Shown one piece after another: positions 43,901 through 52,365 of a stretch of DNA of 64,000 bases (position 1 is its first letter; each line of letters starts with the position of its first letter). Source of the stretch: an uncultured Lachnospiraceae bacterium. GTDB lineage: Bacteria; Bacillota; Clostridia; Lachnospirales; Lachnospiraceae. Made by a program: the position numbers and the translations under genes. The stretch is taken from NCBI GenBank assembly GCA_947626945.1, contig CANQUC010000005.1, forward strand, positions 16,300 through 80,299, read 5' to 3'. The notes beneath the pieces are model-generated. The model had not been told where the DNA came from. It saw nothing but the letters and a program-made list of their open reading frames with translations, and ran no database searches.

Positions 43901-46225
43901 ATGATCAAGACAATACCGGTCAGCCGGCAGATCCTGCGGGTAATCTGCTGCGCCGATGAAAAGGATCTGAACCGGGCGCTTTCGCGCCGGTCGCTGCTTG
44001 TTGAGCCACAGCCTGCTTTTTCCGGAGACTGCCGGGTACAGGCCCTGGAAAGGGAAGCGGGCGGTCTGGACTTTTACAGAGAGGACAAAATCCTGTTTTC
44101 CCAGAAAGGATTTTCTCTGGAACCAAAGGAAATCTTCCGATACACCTTTTCCGGCGGAAAGCCAAAGATCGTCACCAGACGGACGGTAGACGGAGAGCGG
44201 TCTTTTGTGGAAAACGCGGAAACCGTTAAGGTGGGAGACGCCTATGAGGGAAAACTGACTTTTTCCATTGGACCTGAGGAGGCCATTTACGGGCTGGGGC
44301 AGCAGGAGGACGGTATTTACAATTATCGGAACGTAAAGGAGTACCTCTATCACAACAACATGAAGATCCCCATGCCTGTCTTTCTTTCTTCCGGCAATTA
44401 CGGTGTGTTTTTTGACTGCACCAGCATGTTTACCTATGAGGAAAAAGAAAATGTGATCACCATGACCTTTGACGCGGTGGATCAGATCGACTACTATGTG
44501 ATCTTTGGGGACTGCTTTGATGAGCTGGTGGCCGGAATCCGCACCCTGACCGGTGCGCCTGCCATGCTGCCAAAGTGGGCTTTCGGCTATATCCAGTCAA
44601 AGGAGCGGTACAAGACTCAGCAGGAGATTCTGGAGACGGCGGCCCGTTTCCGGAAAGAACAGATCCCTCTGGACTGTATTGTGCTGGACTGGCTCAGCTG
44701 GGAAGAGGGAAAATGGGGCAACAAGATCTTTGATAAATCCCGTTTTCCTGACGCGAAAGCAATGGTGGAGCAGCTTCACAAACAGGGAGTGGCCTTTATG
44801 ATCTCCATTTGGCCAAACTGTAAGGAAGACTGCGAAAACAACGACGAGTTTGCCAGAAAGGGCAAGCTGCTCTGTAATTTTTCTACATACGACGCCTTTG
44901 ACGAGAAAGCCAGGGATCTGTACTGGAAACAGTGCGAAAAAGAGCTGTTTGCCGCCGGTACTGACGCCTGGTGGTGTGATTCTACGGAGCCGTTTACGCC
45001 GGACTGGAACGGATTGGAAAAGCGGCCGGGGGATGTGCGTTATCAGATGGCCAGGGAGTCCACCAACCAATATCTGGATGCCCGCACTTCCAGCGCCTAT
45101 TGCCTTGCCCACGCAAAGGGGATCTATGAGCATCAGCGGAAAGCGGATGAAACGCGCCGTGTGGCCAATCTGACACGGGCGGGCTATCCGGGCATTCAGA
45201 AATACGGCGCGATTTTGTGGTCCGGCGATATCGCCGCCACATGGGAGGTGCTGCGCAGGCAGGTGGCAGAGGGCCTTTCCATGTGCATGTCCGGGATCCC
45301 TTTCTGGACCATGGATATCGGCGCTTTCTTTGCGGGAAATACGGAAAGCTGGAAACGCTGGGCAAATCAGACAGAAGGCCAGGCGCCCTGGTTCTGGCAC
45401 GGGCTTTTTGAGGATGGGGTGTCAGATCTGGGCTACCGGGAGCTTTATACCCGCTGGCTTCAGTTTGGCACATTCCTGCCCATTATGCGTTCCCATGGAA
45501 CCGATACTCCAAGAGAACCCTGGAATTTCGGGGAAAAGGGATCCGTCTACTACGATACCATCGTCAAATACATCCGCCTGCGGGAAAGGCTGATGCCCTA
45601 TACTTATTCCATCGCCATGGGGGCGGTTCTGGATCAGGGCACCATGATGCGCAGCCTGATGTTTGACTTTGCGGATGACCCGGAAGTAAAGGAGATTTCC
45701 GATCAGTTCCTGTATGGACCGGCATTTCTTGTGTGTCCGGTAACGGAGCCGCTTGGTTACGGGCCGGGCAGCAAAAAGCTGGATAAGCCCATGAAACGGA
45801 CTGTGTATCTTCCCGCCGGCGCCGGCTGGTTTGATTATGAGACAAAGAAGTTTTCATCGGGCGGACAGACCCTGATGGCGGACGCGCCCATTACTGCCAT
45901 GCCTCTGTATGTGAAAGCGGGGGCCGTGATCCCTGTTTCCGTAAGCGGAGGGCTGGTTCCTGATGAGCTGGAGATCTACGGCGGCGCGGACGGTTCTTTT
46001 TTGCTGACCATAGACAACGGACAGGACTATGCTTATGAATCAGGCCGGTATGCCCGGCTTCGGATCACCTGGAAAGACGCAAAGAGACAGCTTACCATCA
46101 GCAAGCAGGAGGGCAGTTACCCTCTGGAGCCTTTTAAGATGGAAGTGGTGCTCTGCGAACCGGAAGGCGGCTGCCGGGACGCGCTGGTGACCTGGAACGG
46201 CGGAGAGGTCAGCGTAAACCTGTAG
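43901..46225 (+). CDS. glycoside hydrolase family 31 protein (alpha-xylosidase/alpha-glucosidase-like)
   Basis: This 774-residue enzyme has GH31 marks: nucleophile Asp in WWCDSTEPF, acid/base region ILWSGDIAATWE, and GIPFWTMDIGAFF. The WWCDSTEP form resembles the alpha-xylosidase branch more than the classic DMNEP alpha-glucosidases, but this is not decisive. An alpha-xylosidase would complete a xyloglucan set with beta-galactosidase and fucosidase. Start ATG 43901 has AAGGGGAAG upstream; frame opens at 43877 inside the GH42 stop. No signal peptide. Confidence 0.85.
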   Translation: MIKTIPVSRQILRVICCADEKDLNRALSRRSLLVEPQPAFSGDCRVQALEREAGGLDFYREDKILFSQKGFSLEPKEIFRYTFSGGKPKIVTRRTVDGERSFVENAETVKVGDAYEGKLTFSIGPEEAIYGLGQQEDGIYNYRNVKEYLYHNNMKIPMPVFLSSGNYGVFFDCTSMFTYEEKENVITMTFDAVDQIDYYVIFGDCFDELVAGIRTLTGAPAMLPKWAFGYIQSKERYKTQQEILETAARFRKEQIPLDCIVLDWLSWEEGKWGNKIFDKSRFPDAKAMVEQLHKQGVAFMISIWPNCKEDCENNDEFARKGKLLCNFSTYDAFDEKARDLYWKQCEKELFAAGTDAWWCDSTEPFTPDWNGLEKRPGDVRYQMARESTNQYLDARTSSAYCLAHAKGIYEHQRKADETRRVANLTRAGYPGIQKYGAILWSGDIAATWEVLRRQVAEGLSMCMSGIPFWTMDIGAFFAGNTESWKRWANQTEGQAPWFWHGLFEDGVSDLGYRELYTRWLQFGTFLPIMRSHGTDTPREPWNFGEKGSVYYDTIVKYIRLRERLMPYTYSIAMGAVLDQGTMMRSLMFDFADDPEVKEISDQFLYGPAFLVCPVTEPLGYGPGSKKLDKPMKRTVYLPAGAGWFDYETKKFSSGGQTLMADAPITAMPLYVKAGAVIPVSVSGGLVPDELEIYGGADGSFLLTIDNGQDYAYESGRYARLRITWKDAKRQLTISKQEGSYPLEPFKMEVVLCEPEGGCRDALVTWNGGEVSVNL

Positions 46226-46294
46226 CAGAACACCTGAAACCCTTATTTTGCGGCACTTAATTTTATACAATCAAATAAAAAGGAGGAAATGAAA

Positions 46295-46837
46295 ATGAGT
46301 AAAAATCCTTATGCGGGAACAAAGACAGAAAAGAATCTCTGGGAAGCCTTTGCGGGAGAATCCCAGGCCAGAAACCGGTATACTTATTTTGCTTCTGTGG
46401 CAAAAAAAGCCGGTTACGAACAGATCGCGGCCCTGTTTCTGAAAACGGCGGATAATGAAAAAGAGCATGCCAAGCTTTGGTTCAAGGCCCTTGGCGAACT
46501 GGGAGACACCCCGGAAAATCTGCTTCATGCCGCGGAAGGGGAAAATGCGGAGTGGACCGATATGTATGAGCGTATGGCAAGAGAAGCGGAAGAAGAAGGC
46601 TTCACTGCCCTTGCGGAACAGTTCCGGGGCGTAGCGGCCATTGAAAAGCAGCATGAGGAGCGCTACCGCGCGCTGCTGAAAAATGTTGAAACAAAGCAGG
46701 TATTTGAAAAGAGCGGCGTGCAGATCTGGGAGTGCAGAAACTGCGGTCATGTTGTGGTTGGCACCACGGCTCCGGAGGTGTGCCCCGTCTGCAATCATCC
46801 CCAGAGCTTTTTTGAGATCAAGAAAGAAAATTACTGA
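46295..46837 (+). CDS. rubrerythrin
   Basis: This 180-residue non-haem iron protein reduces hydrogen peroxide in anaerobes. Two ExxH-type diiron motifs are present in helix bundle segments ([16 protein letters not shown] and DNEKEHAKL, later EKQHEERY), and the C-terminal rubredoxin-like iron site is ECRNCG...CPVCNHP. Start ATG 46295 is preferred over ATG 46289 because AGGAGG is 8 nt upstream of it but only 2 nt from the other. It is followed by a strong terminator. A clear anaerobe marker. Confidence 0.95.
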   Translation: MSKNPYAGTKTEKNLWEAFAGESQARNRYTYFASVAKKAGYEQIAALFLKTADNEKEHAKLWFKALGELGDTPENLLHAAEGENAEWTDMYERMAREAEEEGFTALAEQFRGVAAIEKQHEERYRALLKNVETKQVFEKSGVQIWECRNCGHVVVGTTAPEVCPVCNHPQSFFEIKKENY

Positions 46838-46875
46838 TAAAAACAAGACAAACAGGAGACGCAAAAAAGCAAAAC

Positions 46876-46906
46876 AAAAAGAGGCTGTTTTGAGACAGCC
46901 TCTTTT
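46876..46906. terminator. intrinsic terminator between rubrerythrin and csp
   Basis: AAAAAGAGGCTGT and ACAGCCTCTTTTT form a stem with a TTTGAG loop, with A and T tails on both strands. It can end the rubrerythrin transcript on the + strand and the csp transcript on the - strand. Confidence 0.9.
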
Positions 46907-46999
46907 TGATCAAACACAATCATCTCGTTTCCAATATAACTCATTTCTGTAACAATGCTTTTATGTTATAGAAAAAGGTACACTGTATAAAACCGGTGA

Positions 47000-47200
47000 T
47001 TAAAGTTTTGTTACGTTGGTAGCCTGAGGTCCTTTTTCGCCCTGGATTACTTCAAACTCTACTTCCTGTCCTTCGTCGAGGGACTTGAAGCCTTCCATGT
47101 TCAGCCCTGAGTAGTGAACAAAAACATCGTTTCCGTTCTCGTCAGAGATGAATCCGTAACCCTTCTGGTTGTTGAACCACTTTACTGTACCTTTGTTCAT
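47000..47200 (-). CDS. cold-shock protein, CspA family
   Basis: This 66-residue RNA chaperone has RNP1 KGYGFI (about residues 13-18) and RNP2 VFVHY. It binds single-stranded RNA and DNA and is made on cold shock or constitutively. ATG at 47200 is preceded on the minus strand by GGAGGT. The 5' untranslated region is about 70 nt from the predicted start near 47272. Length and sequence are standard for the family. Confidence 0.95.
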   Translation of the reverse strand: MNKGTVKWFNNQKGYGFISDENGNDVFVHYSGLNMEGFKSLDEGQEVEFEVIQGEKGPQATNVTKL

Positions 47201-47278
47201 TGATCTATACCTCCAAAAATATAAATAAAATAGTATTTGTGCCGCTCAGGCAATTTGCCAAAAGCACATATGTACATT

Positions 47279-47307
47279 AACATAAAATAAAAAAAAAGTA
47301 AAGACAA
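47279..47307 (-). promoter_or_regulatory. promoter of csp, minus strand
   Basis: On the minus strand TTGTCT (47307-47302) and TATGTT (47284-47279) are spaced 17 bp. The -35 box overlaps the -35 box of the opposite-strand promoter. Confidence 0.6.
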
Positions 47308-47329
47308 TTTTGTAAAATTATGCTATAAT
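47301..47329 (+). promoter_or_regulatory. promoter of YhfC-like/pdaA-like operon
   Basis: AAGACA (47301-47306) and a consensus TATAAT (47324-47329), spacer 17 bp. The -35 box lies on top of the csp -35 box, so binding of RNA polymerase in the two directions should be mutually exclusive. Confidence 0.65.
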
Positions 47330-47396
47330 GATACGGCAGGCAGATAAAAGCTCTGGCAAAATCTCCTGCGTTATTCTAAAAAACGAGGCGAATGAT

Positions 47397-48188
47397 ATGG
47401 TAGCAATTTCCCCGGTGACGATTGTCTGTATTCTGATCAGCACGCTGATCTCCATACTGTTTCCCATTGCGTATCTGCTTGTGGGAAAAATAAAAATGAA
47501 AGGTTCCCTGCTTTCGGCGCTCTTTAGCCTGCCTGTATTCCTGCTGGTCTTTCTGCTGCAGGCGCTGATCTGGAGCGCGCTGAACCTGGACGACGTACTG
47601 GTGAAGCTTTTGGGAACGGAAAATTCTGACGGAGTGATTGCGGCCATCCGCTGCGTGTATATGGGTCTGCTGGAGACGGCAGGCATCTGGCTGTATTTCC
47701 TGATTGGCAGAAAGAAGCTGAAAAAAGCCGGCGACGCCGTTACCTTTGGGGCAGGTTACGCTGTGTGGGGTTGCCTGATCTTTTCCGTGCTGCTTGTGAT
47801 GGCTGTGCTGGTTGTGATCTCCAACGCTATGGGAAAAGAAGTCAAGTTTCTGTTCTCACAGCTGTATATTGACAATCGGGTAGTCAGCAAATCGGATGTG
47901 GAATTTTTGTACTACGGTCTGCGCAGCCTGTTTGACGCGGTATTTTATCTGTCTGTTTCCATGATGCTGTTTGTATCCGTCCAGCAGAAACTGAAATGGC
48001 CGGTGCCGGTAGTCCTGCTGCTGCATGTGGTACAGAACGTGCCGGTTTCATTTTCCGATCTGCATATCTGGTACTGGGGCAACGGCATTGTGACCATGAT
48101 CGCGGTAGGTCTGATCACGCTGATCACCTGTCTGATCGCTTATAAATTATATCTGAATTACTATAAGAAAAGCAGGAAAGGAGAATAA
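47397..48188 (+). CDS. multi-pass membrane protein, degenerate YhfC-like
   Basis: This 263-residue protein has about seven hydrophobic segments and starts at ATG 47397 (GAGGCGAATGAT). I recall YhfC family members (intramembrane metalloprotease-like) with EExGR and GHGGxE motifs in matching positions; here these read GLLETAGIW and GAGYAVWG, so the presumptive metal-binding residues are absent. If the link is right it is a catalytically dead relative. Otherwise it is an unassigned membrane protein. Its stop is 2 bp before the PdaA-like gene, so they are co-expressed. Confidence 0.55.
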   Translation: MVAISPVTIVCILISTLISILFPIAYLLVGKIKMKGSLLSALFSLPVFLLVFLLQALIWSALNLDDVLVKLLGTENSDGVIAAIRCVYMGLLETAGIWLYFLIGRKKLKKAGDAVTFGAGYAVWGCLIFSVLLVMAVLVVISNAMGKEVKFLFSQLYIDNRVVSKSDVEFLYYGLRSLFDAVFYLSVSMMLFVSVQQKLKWPVPVVLLLHVVQNVPVSFSDLHIWYWGNGIVTMIAVGLITLITCLIAYKLYLNYYKKSRKGE

Positions 48189-48190
48189 CC

Positions 48191-49258
48191 ATGGATGAAA
48201 GAAAAACGGCGGGACCAGGCGCGCCTCAAAGGCGCAACCCAAACAGGCCGGCGGACCGGGCTTCCGTTGAGCGGCGCAGGGCGGCTCTGAAAGCCCGCAG
48301 AAGAAAGCAGATGCAGATGCGGATCTTAGTCTGCGCCGTGCTGGCTGTGATCGCCATATTGGTTGTGATTCTCCTTGTAAAAGGAATCTCGGCTTTGGTT
48401 GGAAGCGGAGAAAAGAAGAAAACGCCGGTGGATCCCGTTGTATCGGATCAGCCCGTTGAGACGGAACCTGTCCAGGAGCCGTCCCCGGAGCCTACGCCGG
48501 GAATCCTGCAGGAAAAGGTCAATACCACCCAGATTGAAAATGTGGAATCTCTTTCCAGCGAGTCCCACGGGTGGGGGTACGGCCCAAGCCGCAACGAGCT
48601 GAATCAGCCGGTGGACGCGGTCAGCTATCAGGAGCAGTACGGAAGCCTGGGCGCTTATTTTGTCCGCACCAGTATCGGTGCCGATAAGGTGATTTATCTG
48701 ACCAGCGACGAGGGCTATGAATATGGCTGTACGCCCAGAATCCTGGATGCGCTGGCAGAGACGGACACCAAGATCGTGTTTTTTGTGACCATGCCTTTTG
48801 TTGAGGAACACCCGGATCTGGTGCAGCGGATGATCGATGAGGGCCATATTGTGGGAAGCCACAGCGTGACCCATCCCTCCGCGGGAATGCCCAGCCTTTC
48901 CCTGGAGGAACAGCAAAATGAACTGACCCAGCTGCATCAGTATGTAAAAGAAAACTTCAATTATAACATGTGGCTGTTCAGGCCGCCTACAGGGGCATTC
49001 AGCGAGCAGTCCCTGGCTGTGGCCAACAACGTGGGGTACCGTTCTGTGCTTTGGAGCTTTGCCTATCTGGATTATGATACGGAAAATCAGCCGGATCCCT
49101 CCGAGGCGCTTCAAAAATGCCTGGATTCCCTGCATCCCGGCGCCATCTATTTGCTTCACGCAGTTTCAGAAACCAATACCGCCATCCTGAAAGACTTTAT
49201 CAACGGCGCAAAGGCCCAGGGATACCGCTTTGAGCTGCTTCCCGCAAATGATTTTTAA
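48191..49258 (+). CDS. PdaA-like membrane-anchored polysaccharide deacetylase
   Basis: This 355-residue protein has a charged N terminus, one transmembrane helix (about residues 43-65), a Pro/Glu-rich linker and a NodB domain. Motifs: YLTSDEGYEYGCTPRILDAL, HIVGSHSVTHPS, FRPPTGAFSEQSL, and HPGAIYLLHAVSETN. This is the pattern of PdaA (delta-lactam-forming de-N-acetylase of spore cortex peptidoglycan). The usual second metal Asp is a Glu in SDEG, also tolerated in PdaA-type proteins (DN or DL variants). Anchored rather than secreted. Suggests a spore former or a wall-modifying role. Confidence 0.75.
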   Translation: MDERKTAGPGAPQRRNPNRPADRASVERRRAALKARRRKQMQMRILVCAVLAVIAILVVILLVKGISALVGSGEKKKTPVDPVVSDQPVETEPVQEPSPEPTPGILQEKVNTTQIENVESLSSESHGWGYGPSRNELNQPVDAVSYQEQYGSLGAYFVRTSIGADKVIYLTSDEGYEYGCTPRILDALAETDTKIVFFVTMPFVEEHPDLVQRMIDEGHIVGSHSVTHPSAGMPSLSLEEQQNELTQLHQYVKENFNYNMWLFRPPTGAFSEQSLAVANNVGYRSVLWSFAYLDYDTENQPDPSEALQKCLDSLHPGAIYLLHAVSETNTAILKDFINGAKAQGYRFELLPANDF

Positions 49259-49265
49259 AAAGGGC

Positions 49266-49294
49266 TTGCACTGATACAGGAAATATGGTAATAT
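49266..49294 (+). promoter_or_regulatory. putative promoter of ACT/hom operon
   Basis: TTGCAC (49266-49271) and TAATAT (49289-49294) spaced 17 bp, starting 8 bp after the pdaA-like stop. If real, the strong hairpin downstream lies in its leader. Confidence 0.5.
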
Positions 49295-49316
49295 CTTTCG
49301 AGGAAAGACAGATGTT

Positions 49317-49370
49317 CTTCCGCTGCACACAGCTCAAAGGAAATCGGGCTGTGTGCAGGGAAGTTTTTTT
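49317..49370 (+). terminator. very strong hairpin terminator in leader of hom operon
   Basis: CTTCC plus CTGCACACAGC (49317-49333, one bulged G) pairs with GCTGTGTGCAG plus GGAAG (49348-49363), a 16-bp stem, then seven T to 49370. It either ends the pdaA-like transcript or is an attenuator between the 49266 promoter and the ACT-domain gene. A 45-codon ORF (49312-49449, with GAGGAAAG before it) crosses it. Confidence 0.85.
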
Positions 49371-49418
49371 GTTTCAAAGGAAAACAGTGTCTGCGGACAG
49401 GAAAGGAAGCGCTTATCC

Positions 49419-49862
49419 ATGGAAGAGGCCGGAAAGTACTATGTGTTAAAGCAAAAGGCTGTACCGGAAGTGCTCTTGAAGGTAGTGGAGGCAAAGCATC
49501 TCCTTGCGTCCGGCAAGGCGGATACGGTAGCCCAGGCTACGGAAAAGGTAGGGATCAGCAGAAGCTCCTATTACAAATATCAGGACGTGATCTTCCCCTT
49601 TCATGACGATTCCAAGGGAAAAACCGTCACGTTCAGCATTCAACTGGACGACATGCCGGGGGTTCTGGCGGAGGTGCTGCAGACAGTGGCGCTTTTTCAG
49701 GCAAACATCCTGACCATTCATCAGAGTATTCCGGTAAACGGGATCGCGGCCTTGACCCTGAGTATTGAAGTGCTGCCGGGTACCGGAAATCTGTCGGATA
49801 TGGTGGGAAAGCTGGAGGATCTGGATGGGATCCATCATGTGAAAATACTGGCAAGGGGATAA
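49419..49862 (+). CDS. UPF0735/PheB-like ACT-domain protein
   Basis: This 147-residue protein begins MEEAGKYYVLKQKAVPEVLL, carries a DNA-binding-like helical stretch (GISRSSYYKYQDVIFPF, about residues 45-61) and a C-terminal ACT domain (FSIQLDDMPGVLAEVLQT). It matches UPF0735 (PheB-like) proteins that pair with hom in Firmicutes. ACT domains bind amino acids, so it may sense aspartate-family products and regulate the operon. Start ATG 49419 with AAAGGAAG 9 nt upstream. The next gene starts 36 bp on. Confidence 0.85.
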   Translation: MEEAGKYYVLKQKAVPEVLLKVVEAKHLLASGKADTVAQATEKVGISRSSYYKYQDVIFPFHDDSKGKTVTFSIQLDDMPGVLAEVLQTVALFQANILTIHQSIPVNGIAALTLSIEVLPGTGNLSDMVGKLEDLDGIHHVKILARG

Positions 49863-49898
49863 TACCGGTTCCCTGCCTGAATGTAGAATGGAGGACTT

Positions 49899-51107
49899 AT
49901 GGACAGAGTAGAGATTGCCGTGCTTGGCTACGGCACAGTAGGTTCCGGCGTGGTAGAGGTGCTGAACACCAATCAGGAAATCATCAACCGCCGGGCGGGA
50001 AAAGACATTCATGTAAAATATGTGCTGGATCTGCGGGATTTCCCCGGGGATCCCATACAGGAGAAAGTGGTTCATCAGATGGATCCCATCCTGGAGGACC
50101 CGGATGTAAAAGTGGTTGTCGAGGTAATGGGCGGCGTGGAGCCCTCCTATTCTTATGTGAAGAAAGCACTGCTTGCGGGAAAAAGCGTGGCTACCTCCAA
50201 TAAAGAGCTGGTTGCCAGGCATGGCGCGGAGCTGTTAAAGATTGCGGGAGAAAACCGCGTCAATTTCTTTTATGAGGCAAGCGTCGGCGGCGGAATCCCG
50301 GTAATCAGACCTATGTTTTCCTGTCTGACTGCAGAAGATATAGACGAGGTATCCGGTATTTTAAACGGAACCACCAATTATATTTTAAGCAAAATGACTT
50401 TTGAGGGCGCCGACTTTGAAAGCGTGCTGAAGGAAGCACAGGAAAAGGGGTATGCGGAGCGCAATCCGGAAGCCGATGTGGAGGGATACGACGCCGGAAG
50501 AAAGATCGCCATTTTGTCTTCTATGGTATGTGAAAAGCAGGTGGATTTTGAATCTGTTTATATGGAAGGCATTACAAAGATCACCAGGGAAGATATTCTG
50601 TACGCGGGAAAGCTCAACAGAGCCATTAAGCTTCTGGCCAGAAGCCGGATGCAGGATGGCGTAATGTATGCCATGGTGGCGCCTTTCCTTGTGGAGAATG
50701 ATCATCCTCTGTACAGTGTCAACGGAGTGTTCAACGCAATCTTTGTCCATGGAAATATGCTGGGAGACGCCATGTTCTATGGAAAGGGCGCGGGAAAGCT
50801 TCCTACCGCAAGCGCGGTAGTGGCCGACGTGGTGGACGCGGTGAAGCATCTTGGCATCAACATCCGCATCCGCTGGTCGCAGGAGAAAATGCAGGTAGGG
50901 GAGATCAAGGATTTTGCCTGCCGGTTCCTGGTACGGATTCCTGAGGACTGCCTGAAAAAAGCTCAAGAGGCATTTGGACAGACAGAGACAGTGGACGCCG
51001 GCGTTCCCGGAGAGATCGGACTGATCACCGGGGTAATGCGGGAGGAAGATTTTGCCGAAGCCGCGGCAAAGCTGCCGGTAATCAACCGGATCAGACTGAA
51101 TGGATGA
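49899..51107 (+). CDS. hom: homoserine dehydrogenase
   Basis: The 402-residue enzyme reduces aspartate semialdehyde to homoserine, branching towards threonine and methionine. Rossmann fold IAVLGYGTVGSGVVEVL at the N terminus, NAD(P)-binding and catalytic region (GILNGTTNYIL, Lys in EADVEGYDAGRK), and a C-terminal ACT domain for feedback control (PGEIGLITGVM). In the hom-PGM-lysC operon. Length normal. Confidence 0.96.
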   Translation: MDRVEIAVLGYGTVGSGVVEVLNTNQEIINRRAGKDIHVKYVLDLRDFPGDPIQEKVVHQMDPILEDPDVKVVVEVMGGVEPSYSYVKKALLAGKSVATSNKELVARHGAELLKIAGENRVNFFYEASVGGGIPVIRPMFSCLTAEDIDEVSGILNGTTNYILSKMTFEGADFESVLKEAQEKGYAERNPEADVEGYDAGRKIAILSSMVCEKQVDFESVYMEGITKITREDILYAGKLNRAIKLLARSRMQDGVMYAMVAPFLVENDHPLYSVNGVFNAIFVHGNMLGDAMFYGKGAGKLPTASAVVADVVDAVKHLGINIRIRWSQEKMQVGEIKDFACRFLVRIPEDCLKKAQEAFGQTETVDAGVPGEIGLITGVMREEDFAEAAAKLPVINRIRLNG

Positions 51108-51123
51108 CAACCTGGAGGAGAAT

Positions 51124-52365
51124 ATGAAATACATTGTGATTTTAGGAGACGGCATGGCAGATGAGCCCATTGCCGCCCTGAACAATCAAACGCCGCTGGA
51201 AGCGGCAGACACGCCGGCTCTGGACAGTCTGGCAAAGCAGTCTGAGATCGGCATGACCCGGACTGTGCCCAAGGGGATGAGTCCCGGCAGCGACACAGCC
51301 AATCTTTCCGTCATCGGATACAATCCCAGAAATTATTATACAGGCCGTTCCCCCCTGGAAGCCCTGTCTATCGGCGTGCCCATGAAAGATACGGATATTG
51401 CCATCCGCTGCAATCTGGTCACGGTTTCTGAAGATGAGCTTCCCTATGAGGAAAAGACCATTCTTGACCACAGCTCCGGGGAAATCAGCACAAAGGACGC
51501 GGCAGTTCTTCTGGACGCGGTGAGAAAAGCCCTTGGCAATGAGGAGTTTGCCTTTTACGCGGGCACCAGTTACCGGCATCTGCTGATCTGGAACAAAGGA
51601 AAGACCGTAAATCTGACGCCTCCCCATGACGTGCTTGGACAGACAATCGGGCAGTATCTGCCAAAGGAACCAAAGCTGCGGGAAATGATGAAAAAAAGCT
51701 ATGAGATCCTGAAAGATCATCCCATCAACGCGGAACGGAAAAAGCTGGGGTTAAACCCGGCCAATTCCGCATGGTTCTGGGGTGCCGGAACCAAGCCCAA
51801 TCTTTCTTCCTTTGAAAGAAAAAATCATTTAAAAGGGGCAATGATCTCAGCGGTGGATCTGTTGAAGGGCATCGCGGCAGGGGCCGGCATGGACAATATT
51901 ATCGTGGAGGGAGCCGACGGCACGCTGCATACCAATTATGAGGGAAAAGCGGCGGCTGCGGTAAAGGCTCTGACGGAAGACGGCTACGATTTTGTTTATG
52001 TCCATGTGGAAGCGCCGGACGAAATGGGCCATCAGGGCAGCCTGGAGAGGAAGATCCAGGCCATTGAATATCTGGACAGCCGCGTCATTGGGCCTGTCAA
52101 GGCAGGGCTGGACAGGGCCGGGATCGATTACCGGATGATGATCATGCCGGATCACCCCACGCCGGTTCATGTGCGGACCCATACAGACGATCCGGTGCCT
52201 TATCTGATTTATGACAGCACCGCGCCTCTGAAAAAACAGTGGCATTATAATGAGCGGGAAGCAAAAAAGGGCGAATATATAGAAGACGGGTACACCCTGA
52301 TTGACCGGCTCTTTCAACAAGAATCCAATACAAATGAGATGGAGGCTGACAATGTTAATAGTTAA
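51124..52365 (+). CDS. phosphoglycerate-mutase-like protein, proposed homoserine kinase
   Basis: This 413-residue metalloenzyme-fold protein starts YIVILGDGMADEPI and shows GSDTANLSVIGY with the alkaline-phosphatase-superfamily residues, plus late HVEAPDEMGHQG and MPDHPTP metal sites. It belongs to the archaeal-type cofactor-independent phosphoglycerate mutase (apgM) family; the TIGR02535 subgroup has been proposed as homoserine kinase from gene context. Position between hom and lysC and the absence of thrB here support that. ATG 51124 follows TGGAGGAGA. Its 3' end overlaps lysC by 14 bp. Confidence 0.85.
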   Translation: MKYIVILGDGMADEPIAALNNQTPLEAADTPALDSLAKQSEIGMTRTVPKGMSPGSDTANLSVIGYNPRNYYTGRSPLEALSIGVPMKDTDIAIRCNLVTVSEDELPYEEKTILDHSSGEISTKDAAVLLDAVRKALGNEEFAFYAGTSYRHLLIWNKGKTVNLTPPHDVLGQTIGQYLPKEPKLREMMKKSYEILKDHPINAERKKLGLNPANSAWFWGAGTKPNLSSFERKNHLKGAMISAVDLLKGIAAGAGMDNIIVEGADGTLHTNYEGKAAAAVKALTEDGYDFVYVHVEAPDEMGHQGSLERKIQAIEYLDSRVIGPVKAGLDRAGIDYRMMIMPDHPTPVHVRTHTDDPVPYLIYDSTAPLKKQWHYNEREAKKGEYIEDGYTLIDRLFQQESNTNEMEADNVNS

